Positions 1-9,002 of a stretch of 64,000 nucleotides of DNA are shown piece after piece. This DNA comes from Bacteroidales bacterium (GTDB lineage Bacteria; Bacteroidota; Bacteroidia; Bacteroidales; F082): assembly GCA_024400295.1 (NCBI GenBank), contig JAKSNA010000005.1:1-64000 (forward strand), in the 5' to 3' direction. Numbering within the stretch: the stretch's first letter is position 1; each line of letters starts with the position of its first letter. Both the position numbers and the translations under genes were made by a program. Below the pieces are notes generated by a model, which saw only the letters and a program-made list of their open reading frames with translations, searched no databases and was not told the origin of the DNA.

Positions 1-231
1 ATGACTTGGTGTGGTATTCCAGTGCACGGGAATAGTCGCCCTGGGAAGAGTAGATGATGCCGATGTTGTTGTAGCTTGTGGCCACATCGGGATGCTCCTC
101 GCCAAATATCTTCTTCAGGATTTCAAATGACTTGGTGTGGTATTCCAGTGCACGGGAATAGTCGCCCTGGGAAGAGTAGATTTCGCCGATGTTGTTGTAG
201 TTTGTGGCCACATCGGGATGCTCCTCGCCAT
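1..231 (-). repeat. 126-bp tandem repeat encoding identical TPR units
   Basis: Bases 1-105 and 127-231 are nearly identical and encode the 42-residue TPR unit ending in ATxYNNIGxIYSSQGDYSRALEYHTKS. Such DNA-level identity points to recent expansion by duplication or unequal recombination. More copies may lie left of the window. Confidence 0.8.
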
Positions 232-1210
232 AATAACTCAAAGCATTGGTAAGAGCAGTCTGATAATACTTCAAAGCTCTTTCATAATCGGCAAGATATC
301 TATACAAGAATGCGCCAGCGTCCAATTGCCATTCAATATTCAAACTATCTTTACTCGCTCTCAATTCAAGCCAAAAAGCGGCAGAATCATTCTTATGCTG
401 CAACTCGCACATTTCATATCGGCTGTAGCAGTCAACAGCAAAATCTTCAAGTTTCTTAGCCTTATGTTCAACAGCAGCATTATGCGCTATTTGCCGTTGC
501 GCAATATCTTCCGAGTCAGCTTTGATGGCAGCATCCATCCTATCCAATTCCGCGCTTCGTTCAATCATACTTCCTTTTGTGTTTAGCAAGGAGTCCGCAC
601 GGGTCAGTTCTCCGTTCCTGATGTAGTATGCCACTCTGCTCTGAAATTCATCCATCTGGTCGAAATCCATTGTAGAATAGCGTTCTGCCATTTCGCTGAT
701 GAACTTCTCGTTGGTGCTCTGGGCATCGTATAATGCCTTCAATTTTTCGTTGTACTCCTGTTGGGTTATCCGCTGTTCTTCCTTGAGACGACGAAGCTCT
801 GCTTTCTGCTTGTTGAGTTCAGCAATCAATGTTGCCCTGATTTTTTCTTCAGATTCCAGACGGTCTTCCAAGGCTTCATCTGGTGTTTGCATTGCTATTT
901 CCAGAGTGTCGGTTGAGTATTTCTTATTCCTACCCAATAAGTCACGGTCACAGAGTTGATAATTTTGTTTTTGTACATTTTTTAGTGAATACGTTCCTTT
1001 TGAGACAGCAAATGAAAATGTTCCATTATTTCCACTTACTTGAGTACTTCCATTTCCCAATGTTACAGTTGCACCTGATATTCCCTTACCGTGCGTAACT
1101 GTTCCATTTGAATTTAAGCGTCCACGGGTCTTTACGACACCCTGCTGCGTCTGGGCAAAAGAAATAATAGTTGCGAGAAAAACTATCGTAAAACTGATAA
1201 ATCGTTTCAT
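1..1210 (-). CDS. Secreted TPR protein with N-terminal carboxypeptidase-regulatory-like domain (3' end outside window)
   Basis: The protein begins with an export signal (MKRFISFTIVFLATIISFAQ) at base 1210 and is still open at base 1. Residues ~25-90 resemble a carboxypeptidase-regulatory-like beta-sandwich (GKGISGATVTLGNG...). Residues ~105-160 are charged and probably a coiled coil. From residue ~300 there are kinesin-light-chain-type TPRs with the signature EEHPDVAT.YNNIG.IYSSQGDYSRALEY. The gene starts 10 bases after the stop of the TIR gene, so the two are probably one operon. Proteins of this layout are common in Bacteroidales and likely act as periplasmic scaffolds or sensors; the exact role is unknown. 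The C-terminal end cannot be seen. Confidence 0.8.
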   Translation of the reverse strand, partial: MKRFISFTIVFLATIISFAQTQQGVVKTRGRLNSNGTVTHGKGISGATVTLGNGSTQVSGNNGTFSFAVSKGTYSLKNVQKQNYQLCDRDLLGRNKKYSTDTLEIAMQTPDEALEDRLESEEKIRATLIAELNKQKAELRRLKEEQRITQQEYNEKLKALYDAQSTNEKFISEMAERYSTMDFDQMDEFQSRVAYYIRNGELTRADSLLNTKGSMIERSAELDRMDAAIKADSEDIAQRQIAHNAAVEHKAKKLEDFAVDCYSRYEMCELQHKNDSAAFWLELRASKDSLNIEWQLDAGAFLYRYLADYERALKYYQTALTNALSYYGEEHPDVATNYNNIGEIYSSQGDYSRALEYHTKSFEILKKIFGEEHPDVATSYNNIGIIYSSQGDYSRALEYHTKS

Positions 1211-1220
1211 GATGGATTGT

Positions 1221-2351
1221 TTATTTAACTATGATTATATTACTTTCTGTGTTAGGCATATATAAAGTATCGTTCCCCAATGTCATTGGAGTCTTTATTA
1301 CGTAAAATGTGTCTTGTTCTGACAGAGGCATGGTATAACGGATGCGTCCTTCGGCATCAGCTGTCGTCTCGTATCCATTGATAGAAACATTGATATTAGG
1401 ATACGTCTTTTCTTCATTGGCATTCCAGAGGCGGAACTGAATATCTCCATACGGTTGCGGGTCGCGCCGTACGCTGACAGCCATAAACTCAGATAAAGCC
1501 ACGGTGGTGTCGGTGGTGAGCCAATCTTGTGCGCTGATAGTGATTCGTGCTTCCTTTCCTATTGCCTTATGCGGAATATTGGCAAACATCGCCGCGGCCT
1601 CGATAGATGGAATAGTGTCGGTCTTTGTTTCGTTTTCGAGGCTCACGCTCACTATGGCATCTTTGAGCGGAGGCAGGTTGTCGTTGTGAACTGACATTTC
1701 ATTGAGCCTGATGCTTACATCAACCGGCTGGTTGTTTATCCATACTCCCAGCAAAGCCGCAAGGACAGCGAACGCTCCAATAATCCACGCCGTCATCTTC
1801 TCAATCATTAATCTCTTGTGCCGCTGCCAGATGCTATCGAACTCGACACCGAGGAGTTTCGTGATGAGTTGCACGTAGGCGCGTTCCCTGTTAATCCACG
1901 GCCACGGACTTACTTTCTCGTGAATGTTGGCACCGAGAATTTCCGGAAGACCGAGGGTCTCTACAACAGGATTGAAGCATTCGGTATCTTCATTCCCACT
2001 ATGCGGCACTCCATCGACAATGAAGAAATGTATGTTTTCGGTTCTTCCCAGAGAATGGAAATACGCAATTTCCGCTCCAACCCATTTCGACCTTGCCGAA
2101 TTGGGCGAACAGATGACAATTAGATTTCGCGAAGCCCTCAGTCGTTCCTGCAATTCGGCAGTCAATCCTCCGGGTTGGATGTCCGTTGGGGCAAAGAACA
2201 CCGGTTTGAGGGGTTTGCGTTTCCATCCGTGTTCGCTGCAGAGCGTTGACGGCATGCGATAGCCTTCTAACTTTCGCTGCACCTTCTTTCCCCATTCCGT
2301 ATCTTTCGAATTATAGGAGATGAAGGCGAAGTATTTGTATGTATCAGCCAT
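1221..2351 (-). CDS. Membrane-anchored TIR-domain protein
   Basis: This is a 376-residue protein starting MADTYKYFAFISYNSKD. Residues ~6-140 form a TIR domain: FISYNSKD at the start, a FFAPTD region, then SARSKWVGAEIAYF, whose Glu is at the position of the catalytic Glu in NAD-cleaving TIR enzymes. A hydrophobic segment near residues 185-205 (AWIIGAFAVLAALLGVWI) should anchor it, followed by a ~170-residue beta-rich C-terminal region. I chose the internal start because the TIR core begins directly after it and a promoter lies ~50 bp upstream; a longer frame could add 47 residues. It is followed by the TPR gene. Signalling or defence are both possible; function is inferred only from the domain. 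Confidence 0.8.
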   Translation of the reverse strand: MADTYKYFAFISYNSKDTEWGKKVQRKLEGYRMPSTLCSEHGWKRKPLKPVFFAPTDIQPGGLTAELQERLRASRNLIVICSPNSARSKWVGAEIAYFHSLGRTENIHFFIVDGVPHSGNEDTECFNPVVETLGLPEILGANIHEKVSPWPWINRERAYVQLITKLLGVEFDSIWQRHKRLMIEKMTAWIIGAFAVLAALLGVWINNQPVDVSIRLNEMSVHNDNLPPLKDAIVSVSLENETKTDTIPSIEAAAMFANIPHKAIGKEARITISAQDWLTTDTTVALSEFMAVSVRRDPQPYGDIQFRLWNANEEKTYPNINVSINGYETTADAEGRIRYTMPLSEQDTFYVIKTPMTLGNDTLYMPNTESNIIIVK

Positions 2352-2404
2352 GTCGTTGTGTGTTAATGCGATTATTATTGTCCGATAAATCGTAAACGAA
2401 GCTG

Positions 2405-2434
2405 CAAATTTACAAGTTATTTTCTCATTTTCAA
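2405..2434 (-). promoter_or_regulatory. Bacteroidetes-type promoter of the TIR-TPR operon
   Basis: On the minus strand TTG (2434-2432) is followed by 19 bases and TAAATTTG (2412-2405), matching the Bacteroidetes TTG-N19-21-TAnnTTTG consensus. Transcription would start about 45 bases before the chosen TIR start codon. Confidence 0.65.
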
Positions 2435-2908
2435 CAGTCTGGCGAGATTTTAATAATAAATTTTGGAAATGATGTATTTTATTGTTTATCAATATATTGT
2501 TAAAACCAATTCATTCTTGATGTCACCATCTGCCCATATCGGTGCACGTTGTAAATCCGACACTTCAACACACTTTTTCAGTTTTCATAAAAAAACGCGC
2601 GTCATCTTATCTTTTACTGGCCAGAGTCAAGGCTGTCTGCAACAGTCCGTACTCAATCTCTGAGATTGCCACCACAGTCAAGGTTTGTGCCTTTCGAAAT
2701 ATGGAACTCAAGTTGCTGGTGACAGAGCCACAACCACTCATTCAAAATCAAGACGTCTATGAACTTACTTTATTTTAAAAAATTAACGCATCAGTAGTAA
2801 ATTGTTATTATGGTTCTGAAAGACCGGATGTTTTCATCCTTCGCTCTTTTTTTTTATACTTTATCATTGAAAAGTGTGTATCTTTGCACGTTCAAAATTC
2901 ATCAGGAT
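2435..2908. other. Intergenic region without a supported gene
   Basis: I see no convincing gene here. The rightmost part carries a candidate -7 box TATCTTTG at 2879-2886, about 23 bases before the start of the AAA-ATPase gene at 2909, but no clear TTG at the expected distance. Confidence 0.5.
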
Positions 2909-4495
2909 ATGGGTACGTATATCAACAAAGGTAATGAGGCATTCCAAGGTGCGCGGAACAGCGAGTATGTTGACAAGTCAGGGCTGATAGCTGTCGTCAA
3001 CAACACATTAAACACGGAATACAGATTCAGCTGCGTGACGCGCTGCCGCAGGTTCGGCAAGAGCATGGCCGCCAAGATGCTTTGCGCTTACTACGACAGG
3101 TCGTGCGACTCGCGCGAGCTTTTCAGAGGCTTAGAGATAGAGAACGACCCGTCTTTTGAGAAGCACATCAACAAATACTCCGTGATATACATCGACATCA
3201 CCGATTTCACGACGAGGTACAAAAACGACCGCAACATCGTGAACCGCATCCAGGATGAAATCAAGGCGGAGGTCAAGAAAGTTTCCGGAGAGGACTCCAT
3301 CAACGAGAACGACGACCTGATGGCGGCCTTGTCGAAGATATATGAATCCACAAAGCAGAAGTTCATCATCATCATCGACGAATGGGACGCCATCCTGAGG
3401 GAGTTCGACAGGAACCCTGAGACCACCGACGACTACGTCAACCTGCTGCGAAGGCTGTTCAAAGGCTCCGAGAGCGACAAGGTATTCGCCGGCGCGTACA
3501 TCACCGGCATACTGCCCATCAAGAAATACAACCCACAGTCGGCGTTGAACAACTTCCGTGAATATTCAATGATAAAGCCAGGAGGCCTCGCCAAATACCT
3601 TGGCTTCACGAAAGGCGAGGTTGAGACATTGTGCCTCAAACACCACGTCAGCTTTGAGAAGATGGAACAATGGTACGATGGATACCAGATCGGCAGGGAG
3701 AGGTCGATGTTCAACCCGTATTCGGTGATGGAGGCGATACGCAACGACGATTTCGGGAGCTACTGGTCGAACACCGGCGCATACGACGCCGTCTCGACGT
3801 ATATCCAGATGAACTTCGACGGGCTTAAAGACGACATCATCAACATGCTCGCCGGAGGGAGAAACGTCGTGGACACCGCCGGATTCACCAACGACATGAA
3901 AATAATCAGAAGCAAGGATGATGTCTTTACTGTTCTGATTCATCTTGGATACCTCGCGTATGACCGTGAGACCCTTCAATGTTACATCCCAAACAAGGAA
4001 GTGGGAATAGAGTTCGAGCAGGCCATCAAACTTTCGAGCTGGAACGGCATAACCAAGACCATAGAGCAGTCGCGCAGCCTCCTCGAAGCCACGCTCCGCG
4101 GCGACGCCGACGCCGTGGCGAAGTACATAGACCAAGCGCACGACGAGAACACAAGCATTCTTTCGTACAACAACGAGAACTCGCTCTCATGCGTCATCTC
4201 CATCGCCTACATCTTCGCTCGCAACAACTACGTCATGCACCGCGAATACGCCACAGGCAAGGGCTTCGCCGACATAGTGATGATCCCGCACAGGAATGTC
4301 AACTCGCCCGCAATCGTCGTGGAGCTGAAATACGACAAGACCGCCGGCACCGCCATCGACCAGATAAAACAGAAGAAATACCCCGCCAAGCTCGCGGAAT
4401 ATTCAGGCGAGATAATGCTCGTCGGCATCAGCTACGACAGGGAGAAGAAGACCCACGAGTGCGTGATAGAGCGGATGCGGAATGAAAACGAATGA
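2909..4495 (+). CDS. AAA-ATPase-like protein with C-terminal PD-(D/E)XK nuclease-like domain
   Basis: This 528-residue protein belongs to the abundant Bacteroidetes AAA-ATPase-like/PDDEXK_9 group. Near residues 45-52 is the P-loop variant CRRFGKSM, and the Walker B-like strand is FIIIIDEWDAI. The C-terminal part has GKGFADIVMIP followed by AIVVELKYDK, a D...ExK pattern of PD-(D/E)XK nucleases. The start at 2909 (MGTYINKGNEAFQ) matches the usual N-terminus of the family and lies just after a TATCTTTG box. The gene stands alone and ends at a hairpin shared with the convergent neighbour. The biological role of this family is not settled; mobile-element or defence roles are often suggested. Confidence 0.8.
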   Translation: MGTYINKGNEAFQGARNSEYVDKSGLIAVVNNTLNTEYRFSCVTRCRRFGKSMAAKMLCAYYDRSCDSRELFRGLEIENDPSFEKHINKYSVIYIDITDFTTRYKNDRNIVNRIQDEIKAEVKKVSGEDSINENDDLMAALSKIYESTKQKFIIIIDEWDAILREFDRNPETTDDYVNLLRRLFKGSESDKVFAGAYITGILPIKKYNPQSALNNFREYSMIKPGGLAKYLGFTKGEVETLCLKHHVSFEKMEQWYDGYQIGRERSMFNPYSVMEAIRNDDFGSYWSNTGAYDAVSTYIQMNFDGLKDDIINMLAGGRNVVDTAGFTNDMKIIRSKDDVFTVLIHLGYLAYDRETLQCYIPNKEVGIEFEQAIKLSSWNGITKTIEQSRSLLEATLRGDADAVAKYIDQAHDENTSILSYNNENSLSCVISIAYIFARNNYVMHREYATGKGFADIVMIPHRNVNSPAIVVELKYDKTAGTAIDQIKQKKYPAKLAEYSGEIMLVGISYDREKKTHECVIERMRNENE

Positions 4496-4500
4496 AAAAA

Positions 4501-4526
4501 GGAGCGTCACAATAATGTGACGCCCC
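4501..4526. terminator. Bidirectional terminator hairpin between convergent genes
   Basis: GGAGCGTCAC (4501-4510) and GTGACGCCCC (4517-4526) form a stem with one mismatch around a 6-base loop, between the stops of two convergent genes. An A-run precedes it on the plus strand, giving a U-tract for the leftward transcript. Confidence 0.7.
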
Positions 4527-4549
4527 TAAAATGTCATCAATCCAACAAC

Positions 4550-5784
4550 TTATTTACCGACTATAACCACCTTTGTCACATTGCCGCCCTTGGCGTAGAT
4601 GTTCATGATGTATGAACCCTGCGCAAAGCCTGACATATTGATGATAACATTGTCGTCCATGACACGGTTGTCGTAAACGACATTGCCCTGGATTGATGTT
4701 ATGACGACACGCTCCATGCCGTCGCATTCAATCTTGACGTTGTCCTTGGTCGGGTTAGGATAGACCGATGCTTCGACAGTGATATTGTCAGCGACCCCGT
4801 TAGGAATGCCTTTCGCGACAATGTCCATGTCACTTTCAGCCATGAACGTGTAAGTGCTTTCATCTGACAACAGTTCGTCATCAACGTACCACCCCGTGAA
4901 CACATAGTCCGGGTTGGCTGTGAAGCTGATTGTCACGTTGTCGCCGTAGTTGTAAACACCGCCGCCGCTCACTGTGCCTGCTTCTTCAGGGTCGCTTGAC
5001 ACCGTGATTTCGTATGACAGGATCTCGAAGTTGGCTGTAAGGTATCTGTTGCCTGTCGCCGTGAAAGCATACACGGCATCCGTCGAGACTTCTGTTCCGT
5101 TCTCCGTCCAGTTGACGAAATGGTAGCCAGGGCCGGCTATCGCCGTGGCTGTGACCGTCGCTCCGTGCTGCGGGTTGACGTTGTCAACTGTCGCCGTGCC
5201 GCCTTCCGTCGGGTTGGCGGTGGCTGTGATGGTGTAAGTGCTTATGGTGAAATTGGCCGTGAGGTTTCTGTCGGCTGTAACGGTGAACGTGTATGTGGCA
5301 TCTGACGAGACCACGTTTCCGCTCTCCGTCCAGTTCACGAAATCGTATCCCTCCGCCGCTTCAGCCGTCAATGTCGCCGTCGCGAAATGATTGAAGGCAG
5401 CTCTCCGTACGACGCATCCACAGCAAACGTCAGTTGCTCTTGGCATACGAGATTCGGTTCCGTACCTTGTGAGTGGTCATACATCCTGAAATGAATCAGA
5501 TCACCTGCATTTCCGCTGATATTGATGAAAAACGGATACATATTGACCCCCATCGAAGGAATCTGCAATGGCATTGCAATAATAGTTCCCCGACATTCAT
5601 CTCCGCAAAACGCGCCTACTTCAAGTTGGTCTGAATACTGCTCGACACCGTTGATCTCCACGACTGCCGTGCACGTCATTGTTGATGCATAAAGGTTTGG
5701 GTCCCAAGTCCAGTGAGTTGTCTGCGCAAACGACATTTGGATCATAAAAAATCCCACCAATGTTAATAAAAGTGTTTTCTTCAT
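4550..5784 (-). pseudogene. Frameshifted secreted protein with InlB-type B-repeats and T9SS sorting tail
   Basis: Two overlapping frames read as one broken gene. The first (5784-5368) starts with signal peptide MKKTLLLTLVGFFMIQMSFAQ and a beta-rich domain (LEVGAFCGDECRGT...) but ends in unrelated ISRRRH. The second frame (to 4550) picks up at ATATLTAEAAEGYDFVNWTE and contains two further repeats of the GYHFVNWTENG type, a related FTGWYVDD unit, and a typical type IX secretion tail (VYPNPTKDNVKIE...VTKVVIVGK). The junction near 5385 lacks the usual start of the first repeat, so a small out-of-frame deletion is likely. A sequencing error is possible, but the site is not a homopolymer. If intact, the product would be a cell-surface or secreted protein. 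Confidence 0.7.
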
Positions 5785-5925
5785 AATTATACTGATGCGT
5801 TAACCGACGCATCTACGGTTGTAAAAAACATAACTTAATTTATTGCGATACATAATCATTCTCTTCTTGCCAGCAAATCACTAAATATGATTTGACAATC
5901 TGCTCAATGTTTTATTTTCGCATTG

Positions 5926-5956
5926 CAAAGATATTATATGCATTCCAAAACGCCAA
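5926..5956 (-). promoter_or_regulatory. Candidate promoter of the secreted repeat protein
   Basis: On the minus strand TTG (5956-5954), 20 bases, then TATCTTTG (5933-5926) fit the Bacteroidetes consensus. The ~140-base leader holds a 7-bp stem, GATGCGT (5794-5800) with ACGCATC (5807-5813), just upstream of the start codon. Confidence 0.55.
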
Positions 5957-6065
5957 TCAAATTTTCTTTAAATTTGCTCTATATTTTCAAACACAAATAG
6001 CACTTGTAGTAATCGTAAATAATTTATAATCGAATATATATAAATGATTATAGACTTTTTTTGTC

Positions 6066-6383
6066 CTATTTTTTTGAACGCATCCCGTACTTGCAACCGC
6101 TGCACACATCGCCATTGACGAGTGCTTTCTTGCTTACTTTAATCATGATATATACATCCCCACCATCATCTTCCTCATCATTTGTCAAATGTTTGAAAAA
6201 ATCATAGTCCAACGCCACGGAGACACGCTGCAACAACGCGACATCTATTGATTCGCGCTTCAAAATGTCATACGCATTGCCTGAAGAAACATTTATCTTT
6301 TCGGCAAAATCCCTGATTGACAGACCCATCTCCTTCCTTCTCTTATCAATAAGTTTTCCGATGTTAATTTTATCATAATTCAT
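6066..6383 (-). CDS. Small XRE-family HTH regulator (host)
   Basis: This 105-residue protein starts MNYDKINIGKLIDKRRKEMGLSI; a longer frame adds 16 residues that do not fit the fold. Residues ~8-60 are a Cro/C1-type helix-turn-helix (LIDKRRKEMGLSIRDFAEKI...). The C-terminus has an acidic stretch and CSGCKYG, a lone CxxC pair. It lies outside attL, so it is chromosomal rather than phage. Its targets are unknown. Confidence 0.65.
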   Translation of the reverse strand: MNYDKINIGKLIDKRRKEMGLSIRDFAEKINVSSGNAYDILKRESIDVALLQRVSVALDYDFFKHLTNDEEDDGGDVYIMIKVSKKALVNGDVCSGCKYGMRSKK

Positions 6384-6450
6384 AAACAAAAATTTTTCAT
6401 TAAAATAGATTGTTTTTTGATTGTGTAACATCTGATTTTACCGAAAGAAT

Positions 6451-6687
6451 TCAAAAAATATTGAACACCGAATCCGACACCAATTCCCTTTCCTCGGAAT
6501 AGAATGTGAGACAGCACGCCATCTCGTTATCTGGATTGATTTTTGTCTCAGCCATGCCCGTCGTATCGGAACGCGGCCCGACATTCTCAAATGTCTCCAC
6601 GTTTATGTTGGTGATGTCGATGAGAACCACAAAAAACCCCGGACCTTCACGAGACCCAGGGGGAATTATTAACACCATAAAAATCAA
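6451..6687 (-). CDS. Unrecognised 78-residue reading frame next to attL
   Basis: The frame begins with a hydrophobic MIFMVLIIPP and continues as a mixed sequence (NINVETFENVGPRSDTTGM). I recognise no family. A stop lies just upstream, 7 bases from the attachment core, so the prophage did not simply cut this frame. It could be a short host gene, a decayed gene tail or chance. Confidence 0.3.
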   Translation of the reverse strand: MIFMVLIIPPGSREGPGFFVVLIDITNINVETFENVGPRSDTTGMAETKINPDNEMACCLTFYSEERELVSDSVFNIF

Positions 6688-6693
6688 AAGAAA

Positions 6694-6706
6694 GCGGAGA
6701 GAAAGG
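6694..6706. other. attL core
   Basis: GCGGAGAGAAAGG is identical to 58126-58138 and represents the 3' acceptor and T-stem edge of tRNA-Ser(CGA), displaced here by integration. The similarity stops on both sides, giving a 13-bp core. Confidence 0.8.
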
Positions 6707-6811
6707 CTCTTCGCTCATTAATGCCACCTAATGCCAAAGACCGCCACACCAACCATTTTAAAAAATTCAAGTATGTTTCGTTGAGCATCAAAAAGCCGTT
6801 CAAAGTCAAAT

Positions 6812-6851
6812 TTTCGTGTACATTTCCGTGTACAGACTTTTTTCGTGTACA
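6812..6851. repeat. Three CGTGTACA repeats, likely integrase arm-type sites
   Basis: CGTGTACA occurs at 6815-6822, 6827-6834 and 6844-6851, each preceded by a T-rich run, between attL and the end of the integrase gene. A fourth copy lies at 58085-58092, just inside attR. Placement inside both prophage ends is what tyrosine integrase arm sites show. Confidence 0.6.
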
Positions 6852-8132
6852 TCAGAAAATATTGTTGAATTGTGACATGGAATCCTTTTTCAGCTCATCC
6901 ACAATCGCTATATATGGGCGCATTGACTGATACGAGGAATGGCCAGTCCATTTCATGATGACCTCAACAGGTATGCGAAGCATCAGTGCCGAAACAATGA
7001 ACGTGTGCCGTCCGCTGTGTGTGGTCAGCAGTTGCCATTTCGGGTACACATCCTCATGTCTTTCATTGCCACAATAATAGACTATCCTCACAGGGTCGGT
7101 CAGCTCGCAAAGCTGACCAAGCAGCTTCAGTCCGGCATTCATTTTCTGATTTGATATGACAGGCAATGCGAGATTGTCAGGAAAATGCGAATCCTTGTAT
7201 TTGTCCAATATCGCCTGTGAATAGTCGTTAAGCTCAATTGTCAAGCCGTCAACAGTCTTTTTAGTTACCACCCTGATGCATCCCTGCTTGATGTCGGAGC
7301 GTCGCAATTTTGCCACGTCTGAATACCTCAAGCCTGTAAAGCACTGGAACATGAACACATCACGCACACACTCAAGCGATTTCTGCAATGAGCTGAATTT
7401 GTAATCAAGCAACTTTCTGATTTCGTCTTTGGTGCAATAAATCATTTCCTTTGTGCCGCCCGATGTGCCTTTTATCTTTGGCTTGAATGATTCGTGGCTT
7501 TTTCCGTGGTAGATGCCGTTGACATAAGCCCACCGCAAAAACCATCGCATAAAACCAAAGTTCTTTGAAACTGTTGTATTCCTCATGCCGCATTTCATCA
7601 ACAAAAAATCGTGAAAATCACGGAGATAGTCATCATCCACGTCACCGATTGAGCATGTTGGGCTGAAGTCGTGAAGATGGTTTTTCAATGCAGCAAATTT
7701 TTCAAATGTCGCAGCCGTCCAATTGTTCTGTTTGCTCATCTGGGCTGTGAATCGGTCATACACCACAAACAAATCTTCTTCCCTATCCAGCAGCTTCACC
7801 AGCGGCGTTTTGCGACCTATGGAATCGTTAAACAAATTTTTGAACTCATCAGTTGACGGCACACGTTTTTCAACCAGCTCATATCGGGCAAACAACTCAT
7901 CAACAATTGACTTCCATTCGTCAATGGTGCGGTTTATTTCACGTGCATTGGCACATTCAGGCAACGCACGCTCATGTTCGCCGTCCCATAATTCCGCATC
8001 CACGGAGTAACCTAACGGAAAGTCAATCGGTGGTTTGCCCTTGATGGTGACACGCATCCTGATATTCAGCTGTTTGTCAACACCCTTTTTACGCCTATGT
8101 AGCAAAAACTTAACCCTCTGCTGTATTTGCAT
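6852..8132 (-). CDS. int: Tyrosine recombinase, phage integrase
   Basis: This 426-residue integrase has an N-terminal arm-binding domain of the Bacteroidetes type (residues ~1-90), a core-binding SAM-like domain (~105-210) and a C-terminal catalytic domain. Visible catalytic residues are R269 (FTGLRYSDV), a beta-hairpin Lys near 291, H372-x-x-R375 (HSGRHTF), H398 (TGHSS) and nucleophile Y407 (MRPYIAI). It should catalyse integration into, and with a partner excision from, the tRNA-Ser site. The gene reads toward attL, 145 bases from the core, and follows a small regulator with a 2-base gap. Confidence 0.95.
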   Translation of the reverse strand: MQIQQRVKFLLHRRKKGVDKQLNIRMRVTIKGKPPIDFPLGYSVDAELWDGEHERALPECANAREINRTIDEWKSIVDELFARYELVEKRVPSTDEFKNLFNDSIGRKTPLVKLLDREEDLFVVYDRFTAQMSKQNNWTAATFEKFAALKNHLHDFSPTCSIGDVDDDYLRDFHDFLLMKCGMRNTTVSKNFGFMRWFLRWAYVNGIYHGKSHESFKPKIKGTSGGTKEMIYCTKDEIRKLLDYKFSSLQKSLECVRDVFMFQCFTGLRYSDVAKLRRSDIKQGCIRVVTKKTVDGLTIELNDYSQAILDKYKDSHFPDNLALPVISNQKMNAGLKLLGQLCELTDPVRIVYYCGNERHEDVYPKWQLLTTHSGRHTFIVSALMLRIPVEVIMKWTGHSSYQSMRPYIAIVDELKKDSMSQFNNIF

Positions 8133-8134
8133 TG

Positions 8135-8422
8135 CTAATCCTTTTTAAGCATTTTTCCACGACCTGTAAGCAGCCAGTCAGCAGACACGTTGAAATCCAC
8201 TACAATTGCCGTCAATGCGTCTATATCAATCATCTTATAACGCATTTCCTCAAGCGGTTTGTCCAAATAGCTGCGAATCCATGAGTATTTGGTGCGGTTG
8301 AAATCGTGTTGATTGCAGAAATCCTGCAAGCTATCATAACGACCTAACTCAATAGCCAAATCCAATGCTTCAAAAAACCTTCCTTGAACTTCCAGTGCCT
8401 TATCATTTATGCTTTTTCTCAT
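8135..8422 (-). CDS. Small phage regulator, repressor-like
   Basis: This 95-residue protein has a helical layout and ends VSADWLLTGRGKMLKKD, the typical end of Bacteroidetes phage HTH regulators. It sits between the repressor and integrase genes and starts just after the stop of a 57-residue gene. It probably binds DNA and may take part in the lysogeny decision or integrase control; this is inferred from family resemblance and position. Confidence 0.6.
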   Translation of the reverse strand: MRKSINDKALEVQGRFFEALDLAIELGRYDSLQDFCNQHDFNRTKYSWIRSYLDKPLEEMRYKMIDIDALTAIVVDFNVSADWLLTGRGKMLKKD

Positions 8423-8423
8423 G

Positions 8424-8597
8424 TCAATTCATTTTTAAATAATAGTCGGACATCATTTTGTCAAACAACGCCTTATCGACAAAACATGTCTTTTGGTTGT
8501 TCAAAGCAGCCGTTTCAAGATTGTCAAATATGCTTGGCGGCATCACCGAATACAACGCCGTGTTACCATAATATTTCAAAACTTCAATTTCTATCAT
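8424..8597 (-). CDS. 57-residue phage protein in the lysogeny operon
   Basis: A short frame starts MIEIEVLKYYGNTALYSVMP and ends YYLKMN, with its stop directly before the next start codon. It fills the gap between two regulators exactly, which supports translation. I recognise no domain. Confidence 0.5.
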   Translation of the reverse strand: MIEIEVLKYYGNTALYSVMPPSIFDNLETAALNNQKTCFVDKALFDKMMSDYYLKMN

Positions 8598-8612
8598 ATT
8601 ATAATAAGGTGT

Positions 8613-9002
8613 TTATTTTGCTAATTTATTTACTAATTCTATTAGGCTGTCAATTTGCGATTGGCTTTTCTGCAACGATATTTCTTTTAGTTTCAGCAAC
8701 TCAACCATTGCCGCAACTGTTTCATTTGGAACGCCATCACCGCCATACATGGGCTGTTTTGCCACTTCGACAACCATTTCACCCTCACCAGTCTGCAACC
8801 ATTTCAAACTAATTTGCGGATATGCCGCACAAATTCTTTCTAATAATACATTAGAAACAGCCTGCTTGCAGTTCAATATTTTTGATATGTCACCGGGAAA
8901 TGAACCTGTTGAATCCGAAAATTCCTTTTGAGTTCTAACTATTTTATTCTTTTTCAGATAAAAATAAACATCTCTAACTCTTTCATTTACAGCAGTTTCC
9001 AT
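8613..9002 (-). CDS. Phage repressor-like XRE HTH protein
   Basis: This 129-residue protein has an N-terminal helix-turn-helix (residues ~8-65: FYLKKNKIVRTQKEFSDSTG...) followed by ISLKWLQTGEGEM, the usual junction of Bacteroidetes phage CI-like repressors, and a helical tail (LKEISLQKSQSQIDSLIELV) that may form a coiled coil for dimerisation. It is transcribed away from the early operon at 9181, the position of a lysogeny repressor. No peptidase domain is present, so it is not a LexA/CI type that cleaves itself. Confidence 0.75.
   Translation of the reverse strand: METAVNERVRDVYFYLKKNKIVRTQKEFSDSTGSFPGDISKILNCKQAVSNVLLERICAAYPQISLKWLQTGEGEMVVEVAKQPMYGGDGVPNETVAAMVELLKLKEISLQKSQSQIDSLIELVNKLAK

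Noticed and set aside
3566-4141. Long open frames opposite the AAA-ATPase gene
   Set aside because: They are G+C-driven shadows of the plus-strand gene and show no domain pattern.
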